Origin: Heliocidaris tuberculata
Taxonomy: Eukaryota > Echinodermata > Echinoidea > Camarodonta > Echinometridae
Reading direction: 5' to 3'
Length of the DNA: 64,000 nt
Assembly: GCA_025618425.1 (NCBI GenBank)
Contig: CM046844.1
Coordinates: forward strand, 11,768,058-11,832,057
The notes beneath the pieces were generated by a model, which worked only from the letters and a program-made list of their open reading frames with translations, had not been told where the DNA came from and searched no databases. The position numbers were made by a program, and so were the translations under genes. Numbering within the stretch: the stretch's first letter is position 1; every line of letters begins with the position of its first letter. Shown here one piece after another: positions 55,665 to 64,000 of this stretch.

Positions 55665-57573
55665 TGAACTTAAAACAGCAATGGTAGTTTTGCCTTTTGA
55701 TTGATGGCCTAAATTCTCTAAATCACCAGAAGAGATCTTATGGTATATCAACATCCATATTCGTCTCTCTTATATATGTTTAGCAGTACCATTCTCCATG
55801 CACCTGCAATATCTATGCTCAAATGTCTCATTAGATACGATGTTTTTCTTAAAATTATGAGACGAGATATTTGCACTGGACTGCAACACTAACTAATGAA
55901 CATTTAAGTTACTCTCTGCCCAACATATAACAACATACAAATACATGGAGAAACCTTTTTATTCAGATTCTTAAGAGGGAAGGAAAGAAAATAATTCAAT
56001 AACCTTTATCCTATAACCTCTCATTTCATGTACTTACTCTTTACTTAATATTTTTTACATTTCTAGTACACCAAGCTTTCAACAATTCCATCAAAATTTT
56101 ACCCCAAGCGAATTCTTTTGGATTGATTTGATTTACATTACAAAATCGATTAGGATAGCATTCTCCAAGGAAATTACTTAATACTTAGTTTACAGTCAGT
56201 TCGGGACTCCTAGAGATGTACAAAACAAAACATTTCTATATGAGATACTTTCTCCCTTCTTTGGTGAGAGTTATCATTGCACTGTTGCATAGAGACTAGA
56301 ACACATCATACTTTTCTCCCTCTCATCCACTACCTTTAAAAAGTGAGTCTAAAATGTGGAACAAAACAAGACAAAATGGAAAAGTTGCATGTGTGGATGA
56401 AGGACAAACAAAATCACACAAGCAACCATAAAATAAAAATGAATTAACATTGAGCAAAGGCAGTCTTCAACACTGCATCTTGCTGTTGAAAGCAACAAGG
56501 GTGTTTACTAGTTTAAAGTTTTTAAGTTAATGCCCTTTTGGTATTAAGTAGACAATATATTCATATCCTTCATGTATCTTTTACAAAAAAGTTGAGAATG
56601 TTTTTAATCTGATATATGCACATTAAAACAAAGGGTTTGGTTGAATGTTTTCAGTTATTGGTAATAGTTTTGATATAAATTTTACATTTTTTTTTTTTTT
56701 TTTTTTTTGGGGGGGTTCCTGTTTGTTTGTGTTGTGGTTGTTTTGTTTGTTAGTTTGGGGTTTCTTTCGGGGGGGGGGGGGGGGAACAACCATTTGCTCT
56801 ATGGACAATCTAAATTGGACCTCAAATGCTAAATCGCATTTAGAAATGGGGCAATTTGGAGCAAAGTTGGACTATTAAGTGATTTGAAAAATGTAAACAA
56901 TGGTGGAATAAATGTAACCCATTTTTATGGATAGGTGGTCTGTTGAAGACACATTCAAACTTTTTTTGTGCATTTTTCTTCCAAATACTGCAAATGTGAA
57001 ACAGTATCTTTGTAACAACTTTACTTTACAAAAAAAATCATGAAAGCAATGTCTGGTTTAAAGTCTAGTATACTGCAAAACACAAAAAATGTACTTTTAT
57101 GAGGCTGAAATAAAATGTTTAAATTGTGTTTATAATAGCATTCTCTTCTTTTATGGATATTGACTTTTCTTCTTTTGGTATATTTGAACATTAACCTTGC
57201 TTAACTGACACAAAGGACTTTTTGTTCCTTTCAATATGGGCAAGCAACAAACAGAGAAGATCACCTTTTCGTCAATATTATATATTTCTAAAATGTCTGT
57301 TCGGACACTACAAAGAAAATATGGCGAGTTTAAAGACCGCTGACATGTTCGTATAATCTCACTTCTTTTCTTCTCTGCTTCGAAATAATCTTTAGGATTT
57401 GAATTTGTAGTCTTATATTTCATTCATTCTAAGCACCTAACATTACAATGCCGTGGGACAAGGAAGGATGACTGATTCTTTAGCTGAAAAAGGACTGTTT
57501 TGACGTTTGTTTGGTTTTTACTACTGAGGCTTCTGTGAGTTGTAGGACTTCTGGGATGACTATCCCTGGGGCA
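55665..57573. other. Probable 3' flank or 3' UTR of the UBE4B gene, no other gene seen
   Basis: No coding exon is recognised. The stretch starts immediately below the UBE4B stop on the minus strand and is AT-rich. A poly-T plus G-run patch lies at 56,687-56,785. No confident polyadenylation site was picked. Confidence 0.35.
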
Positions 57574-57632
57574 TCATTCTTTCTGTTTCTTGGACTGGAT
57601 CCATTCATATATCCTCTGCTTCAGATCAGTGG
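57574..57632 (-). CDS. UBE4B: UBE4B terminal coding exon
   Basis: Acceptor TCATTTCAACAG|CCACTG. It encodes [19 protein letters not shown] and then TGA, the C-terminal helix after the U-box. Confidence 0.9.
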
Positions 57633-60600
57633 CTGTTGAAATGATAGAAGAATGAGTAAAAATATTTGACAAAAGCAGGTATCTCTACATAGGTCCGACC
57701 ATGTGGAACTTGTAATCCATAGCATGGGAGGAAAGATAGTTTTTAAAAATGCATGCTGTATCAGTGCATCAAGCATTACTGAGATATAAAAGTTTTCAAC
57801 TTTGATTTGAATCTAAGGACACTGTAGTTCTCAACTCCACTGGTAATTTGTTTATAAAACGGTTGCCACAGCTGAGAATTCTCTTTTGCTACAAGCAAAT
57901 TTTATCCTTGGAATCTTCACCAGATATTGCGTACATATTAATCTTAAAGCAGGAGCATATGAGCAAGATGTAGAATAATTATGCTTGAAGAACAATCCAT
58001 TCCCACTGGAATCTGATAAGGAGGTTATGATTTCAATTTTCCCCAGTAGCTCTCATAGCTTCAGTGTGTATATCCCTGTGTGTGTCTGACAGAGGAGCAT
58101 GAAAACAAATTTTGGTCCATTTTTTTCTTTTTAGTTTGATAAAGAACAAATCCTGCGCATGACTATTTCATGCACTGTGAAACAAAGCTACAAATGCTCC
58201 ATTCCATACCTGCTTCCAGCATATCACTACTAAGTGGACTACGGTTGAAGGGATCGGTCTGTGAGTTCAACAGATGGCGCTCTATAACTGAACGATCCAT
58301 GACATTGCCTGACGGGAGGATTACCGGGTCAACCATCAATGTTGCCATCAGTGGATCTGTAATGGTGAACAGGAAAAAAAAAAAAAAAAAAGTGACTAAA
58401 ATTTCATCGCATTAAAACGGCTATTTGTGTAGAAACTCAATCAAGATACTAAAATGACTTCAACTTTGCAGATTAAACTTGTTGTCCAGCTATCTCTGAT
58501 GCGGATGGCTTCAGCAAAGATGTAAATGAGCATAAAATGTCAACATTAGATAAAGGTCTACAGTCTTTTGTGTTGTTAAAGGTAAGGCAAAGTTATGGCA
58601 AAATGCAGAAAGGGTCAAAATAAAAAATTCCCCCTGAATTTTCCTGATGTACGACATGGTTCAGAAGGTAGAAAATGACCCCCTGAAAAGTTTGCTGTGG
58701 TAAACCTGCATTTAAAAAATATCACATCTTGAATGTTACAGTTTTGGGGTTTGATATATATCCTGTGTTATGGCCGATTCCATAAAATACATGATAGAAT
58801 AGATAAAATTGAAACAACTTTCCACTGTATCACATTTTTTTTTCATAGAGAATGAAACTGGAAATTCTGAAGAAACCACACAAAAGAAATGTTATCATCA
58901 CATAAGAGCTCCATACTTCTACTGCTGCATGTACCTCCAGTGAAATAAAACGGGCAATTTGGGGCTGTGTAAAAGGTAACATGAAAGATGGTTTGGGGTG
59001 ATTTGTGGTGAATTCAAAGGGTTAACCCATCAACTACTAAATTCTCTCCTTCCTGTAGGTTTTAATACAGGGACTACATGGTTCCAATATGCAATGGGTT
59101 AAGACCCACCTCTGAATTCATCAGGGGCATCTTCCAGATCCAGATCGGTCTGTCTGTTCATCTCGGCCATCTTATGGGCCCTCTGAGACAGATCAGCAAA
59201 CTGCTGGATCTGAGATGATGATTTGATCCCGTTCCGTTTCATGATGCGGATGGCTTCAGCAAAGATGTCCTGACAGAAAGACCGCTGTTGGAATGAAACA
59301 AAGCACAAAATGTTAGATGGGTTTCGGCTTCTGCTGGGTTACTGACATTTAACCTTTAGGATACAGTATACTTGAAAATTCTACAATGGAAATGAAATTA
59401 TCTTCAAAAGTTAATATATACCATTCTAAACATAAGACCTGGCGTGGAAAAACACTGCAAGAGTGCACTGGAATGGCACAGAACAGAGATGTGTGGAAAA
59501 TGTTGTATATCAACCTCTGAACCTGGAGAAGATACCACAACAGATAGATTTGAAAAGGCACAAATGTGTAATAGCATGAATTTGCCAACACAACCCTGCT
59601 CACTCCCCACTCCCTCTAAAAATAATGTTTTCTTTGTAACTTGGCTAATGTATGATATTCCCTTTACAACTACATATAAGTTTGTATTTGCTGTGCTACT
59701 GGACTCTATGCCCCTTGTATGTACATTTCTATCCCTATCTCCAACTGACCTCATCAGCTGCGATGCCCTCAACAAGTTCTTTGCTATCCAGGTTGAGATA
59801 GATAGTGGTCAGTTGGTCAAGCATCTTACGTGGTTCAAACCCGTACTTCTCACGGTTCTCAACACGCAGGTCATTGCACCTTGGGCCGCAGAGCTGCTGG
59901 AGGTTGGAGTTGAGCATGACAGCCAGACGTCCACACAGCTCCTGGGTCAAGAGAGATTATACAATAGAAGTGTTACATGTACATCTATATCAGATAAAGC
60001 AGGCTCAGATAATTCAGACAAGTAGAGAGCACAGGATAAAATGAATAGATGGGCTGCAGAGCAAAAGGGGAGAAGGCAGGAAAAAAGAGCCCACCCACCC
60101 CCCCCCCCAAAAAAAAAGATGGATATATTACATTAATGAAGATGGAAGAATTTTGAACTGGAGATCCTACAGAGTGCGATGAAAAAAGGTATAAACACCC
60201 CCCCCCCCCCCCGACTAGAGGACCATGGGTAGGCAGTCGATGGGGGCGGCCCTGGGGTGGCTGGCTCTGCCTTTTCGGGGAGGGATGGCTTTGATGGGGT
60301 GGTTGAGCTGCACTAGTTTATGTGCGAGTGAGTGTGTGTGCGTGTGTGTGTGTGAGGTAGAGAGAGAAAGAGAGAGAGAGAGAAAAAAAGTGTGCGTGTG
60401 TGTGTGTTTTTTTGTTTTTTTTTTGTTTGTTGTATGTATGTGTGCGTGGTGTCTATGTGTCCGTGTGTGTACGAGCGTGAGTGTATGTACGCCTCAGTCT
60501 GCTGGTGTAAGCACTGGTGTGCCCATCCATGCATGGTCTGTGCGCGGTGTGCGCTGCGCATATCATTAGGTTGGGTTGACTTTATTCAGCCTAGCCGGGT

Positions 60601-62733
60601 GGTGTGTGTGGTGTCTGTTGTGCACGGACCGTGAGCGGATGGGCATCCCAGTGGTGTTAGCATGAATGAATGTTTGTGTAGTTTACCCATCCTGTCGCAG
60701 CGGACCCTCCCCAGAATTGGCGTGGCGTCTCCCCGTGGCTTTCCCTCTCTGGCGGTGGGGGACCATAGCGCAGTATTATTCTCGGCACTGTGCAGATGTG
60801 GCCCGCCGTACACCACACTTTAATTATGGTGTCTGTAGATGTGTATTTCTTTTTGTATTTCCAAAGTTATTTATGTAAATTCCTCTGTAATTCAGCCTTT
60901 GGGCTGCTAAAGAGAGATTTTTAATCAATAAATACCATTACTACTACTACTACATCCATGTAAATTCATGGAGGATAGGTGCATAACAAAACTATTGGTA
61001 AAATATTGAGTAACATTATAATCTTGAAAAATTCGACCAACTGATCTGATATCTGACTACAATCAATGAAAAGAAAGTAAAATCAGGTTTCTGATACAGT
61101 TGTTAATGCAAAAGGCAACAAAATGTCCCTTTTTTGTCATTTCACTTACTGGTCTAAGGAAGGGTTTCTTGATGTGTATTGTGAGGTAGTTAAACATCTC
61201 TAGAGTCTCATTGGCAAGCGTGAGGTAGGACCGACATTGACGCTGGTCTGAAGACAGTTGACGATTCCTAGTCTGCTGTTCATCCTATCACACGAAGGGA
61301 AAAAACTTAAGTTAATATCAAAGAAGGTAAGCAATTAAAAGCCGTTATGGATGTCAAAACATCATCAGTAAGTGCGATCTATCCAAAGACATGTTTAGGT
61401 TTAGTGACCTTATGACCGAGCTTTAACCCAGTGACGAGTTTAACTTTTTAGTACAATATGGACCTTGGGGAGAAAACCCAAGCATGAGTTACCTGAGAGA
61501 GTTCCCTCCACTTTTTCTGATCTTTCAAGGCCTCTCGGACCTCAACCTATCAACCCCTTAAAGGACCGAGCCTCAAGAAACCCTAGGGTTTGAATTTTGA
61601 TTGATATGATCTACATGTAATCAATGTAAACCCAAGCTTGAGTTACTTGGGAAAATTCCCTCCACTTTCAAGGCCTCTTGGACCTCAACCTATCATCCCA
61701 TACAGGACTGAGCCTAAAGAACTCTAGGAAATCAATCCATGTAAATCCAAGTATGAGTTACCTGAGAGAGTTCCTTCCACTTCTGCTGATCTTTCATGGC
61801 CTCTTGTACCTCATGAATGCGCTTCAAGCAACCAATGCTCTCATCCAGGAGGAACGTGGTGTCATTCATCAGCATGTTGATGAACCGGACAAAGTTGGAA
61901 TCCTGGACCCTGAGAGGTGAAACAGAAAAGCAAACACACTGCTGAATTGTTTGAGCAAGCACTTACTTTAATCCAGATAGATAGAAAACACTTGGACTAA
62001 TCATGCCAGTTGAAGAGCAAAATGTATTAATTCAACCCTTTCAAGTCACCAAGTTTGCAAACATGCATGACATATTCTAAGTTTTCAGTCATAGGGGCTT
62101 TGAACATTGTTCATCTTGATAAAAACATTGTACGAGGATATCGAACAATATAATTCATGAGCCTGGAATTTCAAGAAGAAAGACATCTTTTTCTTTGCCT
62201 AAAACCATTGCATACAAACATCAAAATTTGGGGAATTGAGGATGACTACACATTAAGTGAAAGGGTTGGTCTATAACTGAATTTGCATTTCGCTGTCACA
62301 GGAAACATAAATCTAAATCCTACATATCGTGTGATCCTATAAAGGTGCTACAGATTTTTTTAAAGCAATCAGCTTACTAGTTTTCAAGAGACTAAAATCC
62401 ACACCTCTTAGAAAAACATGACTGCATAAACATTAATTGATTCCCTAGACTTTCTTTAAAAAACCATTCTATTTTGATGTATTGAATGAACAACAACAAT
62501 TTTCCCTAAGAATACATTCTCTAAATTTTCTAACGGTCTATCAACAAAACAAAAAAAATTGATGGTGAGAATAAATGGCAACATTTACAAGGAAAGATGA
62601 ACTCACTCGCTGGTTTTGACAAAGACGTCTTGGTGTAGAGGAATCTTCCAGAGCGCTTTGAAGATGATACTGATGTGATAGCGAATACTAAATTTGTCGT
62701 AGAACTCACTGCTCGCTCCTGTGGTCTCAATGT
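57574..62733 (-). CDS. UBE4B: Ubiquitin conjugation factor E4 B (UBE4B/Ufd2), C-terminal seven exons
   Basis: Exons: 62733-62607, 61909-61762, 61284-61150, 59941-59750, 59284-59110, 58356-58210, 57632-57574. All inner junctions are GT-AG with matching phases, and the 326 complete codons end in TGA. Markers of the Ufd2 core include [79 protein letters not shown] and [13 protein letters not shown]. The U-box has [30 protein letters not shown] and [14 protein letters not shown], then a final helix. UBE4B/Ufd2 extends ubiquitin chains on tagged substrates with E2 enzymes and works with p97/Cdc48 (family knowledge). DAPDEFRDPLM and IMDRS-like LPSG...MDRS favour UBE4B over UBE4A. The 5' exons lie beyond the right edge. 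Confidence 0.94.
58210..58356 (-). CDS. UBE4B: UBE4B U-box exon
   Basis: Acceptor CACCATTACAG|ATCCAC and donor GAAGCAG|GTATGG. It holds most of the U-box, the E2-binding RING-like fold without zinc ligands. Confidence 0.94.
58497..58523. repeat. 27-bp copy of UBE4B exon sequence in an intron
   Basis: TGATGCGGATGGCTTCAGCA and the next 7 bases are identical to 59,243-59,269 in the neighbouring coding exon, in the same orientation. It sits in the intron between the U-box exon and that exon. Confidence 0.85.
59110..59284 (-). CDS. UBE4B: UBE4B exon leading into the U-box
   Basis: Acceptor TTCCAACAG|CGGTCT and donor TTCAGAG|GTGGGT, phase 1 out. It ends DAPDEFR; the split Asp starts the U-box DPLM. 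Confidence 0.92.
59750..59941 (-). CDS. UBE4B: UBE4B exon with [10 protein letters not shown]
   Basis: Acceptor CTCTTGACCCAG|GAGCTG and donor GATGAG|GTCAGT, phase 0 at both ends, 64 codons of the highly conserved core. Confidence 0.94.
60225..60955 (+). mobile_element. LINE-like 3' end in a UBE4B intron
   Basis: A GC-rich segment on the + strand (including GACCCTCCCCAGAATTGGCG) runs into TTCAGCCTTTGGGCTGCTAA, AATCAATAAATACCATTACT and a TAC-trinucleotide tail (ACTACTACTAC). Short oligonucleotide tails after an AATAAA-like end are typical of CR1/L2/Jockey-type LINE 3' ends. No reverse transcriptase sequence is present. GT and GA microsatellites interrupt it at 60,331-60,440. Confidence 0.55.
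61150..61284 (-). CDS. UBE4B: UBE4B exon with [14 protein letters not shown]
   Basis: Acceptor CGTGTGATAG|GATGAA and donor AGACCA|GTAAGT, phase 0 at both ends, 45 codons. Confidence 0.92.
61475..61735. repeat. Two intronic copies of the UBE4B exon tail and donor site
   Basis: Copies begin at about 61,475 and 61,628 (AAACCCAAGC(A/T)TGAGTTAC) and resemble the true exon end and donor from 61,743. Each holds the CTTTCA(A)GGCCTCT part of the exon and then shares CCTCAACCTATCA with the other copy. They resemble each other over about 105 bp and the real exon over about 70 bp. Confidence 0.82.
61762..61909 (-). CDS. UBE4B: UBE4B exon with [10 protein letters not shown]
   Basis: Acceptor TTTCACCTCTCAG|GGTCC and donor CTCTCAG|GTAACT, phase 0 out. 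It encodes [20 protein letters not shown] and the [14 protein letters not shown] segment. The 3' end of this exon and its donor occur twice more in the following intron. Confidence 0.92.
62607..62733 (-). CDS. UBE4B: UBE4B exon (first in window)
   Basis: Acceptor CCACCTTGCAG|ACATTG and donor ACCAGCGA|GTGAGT, phases 1 in and 2 out. It encodes [20 protein letters not shown] and on to DVFVKTS. The preceding exon ends in phase 1 and is not in the window or was not recognised. Confidence 0.92.
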
Positions 62734-62863
62734 CTGCAAGGTGGAAGATGAGACACACAATTAATTTCACACACTAACAGAATTCTTAAGTTCAAGCATG
62801 ATCCAATAACCGACCGTAAGCGCCCATCCCCCGACAGTAAGCCAAATCCTAAACCTAACTTAA

Positions 62864-63272
62864 CCCTTTCAGGACAATTGACCACATTATGTGGTTTGGC
62901 TCAATAACTTTCTATTAGAGCCCTAAAAAAATATACCAGATACATGAGTAGAAAGAGCAAAAATTTCGGCACACACTGTGTCCATTTTTGTTGCATGACC
63001 ATATTGCGTTTGATGCCAGGAAGTTGAAAAAGGAAAATAAGCTTTAAAATCCTTAAAATGGCAACACATTGAGAAGTTCAAAATCACTGATTTTTATCAA
63101 AATTGGCAATTTTTTTCAACTTTTCGGCAGAATTTTTAACCATGTACATTGTTTTCAAAAACATTACACCTTATTAGAACCATGTAGAACTAAAAGAAAA
63201 ATATTATTGTTGCCAATTTAAAGAAGCAAATGCGATCAATTTAGCCCTTAAATAATTCCTGTCCTGAAATGG
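62864..63272. mobile_element. TTAA-flanked element, family A copy 4
   Basis: A 409-bp element, left TTAA at 62,860-62,863 with CCCTTTCAGGACAATTGACC. The right end is ATTCCTGTCCTGAAATGG followed by a degraded TTGA. It lies in a UBE4B intron, in the same orientation as copy 3. Confidence 0.83.
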
Positions 63273-64000
63273 TTGAAACCCAATCGAAAACCCACTTGCA
63301 ACCCCAACCACTGCCTGATATTTATTTTGGCAAAACTAAGCCTGGAGTAACACTGCTGCAACAAATGCTGTATCGTTGTAAAATTCCAAGACTTTAAACT
63401 CATTCACATTGGTGGAAAAAATAGAAGGAACAGCAGCACCATCTGCAGAATATTTATCAGGGTCCTGTTTAAAACAAAAATGCTATCAATAACAACAATC
63501 ATAGACGGCTACTGAAATTGTTGCAGTTGACTGACTATGAGAACAGTCAGAATTGTGGCAGATGATATTGATAACTAGTGTTATGTAACAGGTCAAAGAA
63601 TAGCTCTCTCAACTTAATTCTCCTGTCCTACAAAAAATATTTTTGCCTATAAAACTACTTTCATGTCTATCAAATCAAGAGCTTTGGGCAAGGTACATTT
63701 CTTATATTGTGTTTGACTATGCAGGACAGATTAAGAAATTGAAACCAATTCAGGGGATCAACAATAGATAAAACTATTTGGCCGCTAGAGGGCATCAACA
63801 GATATTTATCAACTGCTTGCTTTTGATTGGTTGACACACGGTGCAGGAGCAGTGGGTCCAGTTTTCAGTTGTGTTGCCCACTTCCGCTCTTTTCGCATAC
63901 AGTAAAATTTCTATATATGCACGATCATCCACTTACTTCAGCTAATTGAAGCATTCATCAAGTTTTGCCAATATATTTTATCATTTCATCCATCATAATT
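63273..64000. other. UBE4B intron sequence, no exon recognised
   Basis: The stretch continues upstream (minus strand) of the first visible UBE4B exon. No conserved UBE4B segment is seen in any frame, so the next exon is probably beyond the window edge. Confidence 0.4.

Noticed and set aside
59444..60025. 193-codon plus-strand frame
   Set aside because: It is antisense to a confirmed UBE4B exon (59,750-59,941) and its flanking introns.
60225..60878. Cys/Val-rich 114-codon and neighbouring frames
   Set aside because: They run through GT/GA microsatellites and a LINE-like 3' end inside a UBE4B intron.

Overview
The window is animal nuclear DNA: spliced genes with GT-AG introns, tRNA-derived SINEs, a LINE fragment and dense miniature inverted-repeat elements in an AT-rich background with long homopolymers and microsatellites. 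The SINE type (including the phrase CCCTTGAGCAAGGC next to a tRNA-like head), the expanded FEM1-like genes and the general texture suggest a marine invertebrate deuterostome, most likely an echinoderm such as a sea urchin. That assignment is an inference.

Layout. Bases 1-17,700 have no recognisable gene. They hold a TTC microsatellite, a ~190-bp tandem satellite interrupted by a TTAA-flanked element, two SINE remnants, several foldback elements and a nested composite repeat. From 17.7 to 34.0 kb there is a cluster of three FEM1-like genes, all on the + strand. Copies 1 (17,757-19,580) and 2 (24,858-26,732) have intact, intronless coding exons for an ankyrin/FEM1 protein with an unusual acidic Ser/Asp/Glu tail. 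Copy 3 (about 31,852-33,965) is a pseudogene that has lost its start codon, has frameshifts and carries two inserted elements. A 5'-truncated LINE (28.43-30.0 kb, - strand) lies between copies 2 and 3. From 37.9 to 46.2 kb a complete six-exon rhodopsin-family GPCR (442 aa, - strand) can be assembled, with a ~2.07-kb degenerate pogo-like transposon in its second intron. From 57.6 kb to the right edge are the last seven coding exons of a UBE4B/Ufd2 ubiquitin ligase gene (- strand), including the U-box; its 5' part lies beyond the window.

Functional themes. Two of the three gene groups belong to the ubiquitin system by homology: FEM1 proteins are CUL2 substrate receptors and UBE4B is a chain-elongating U-box ligase. 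Nothing here shows that they act together. The GPCR has peptide-receptor-like hallmarks (paired Cys, DRY, NPxxY, YANSCMNP) but lacks the TM6 CWxP motif.

The most coherent unexpected signal is a set of at least five unrelated-looking families of short elements, all ending exactly at TTAA. For three insertions, a related sequence elsewhere in the window shows the unoccupied site, so precise TTAA targeting can be read directly. The FEM1-like cluster also appears to have duplicated together with its flanks. Coordinates of repeat edges are by eye.
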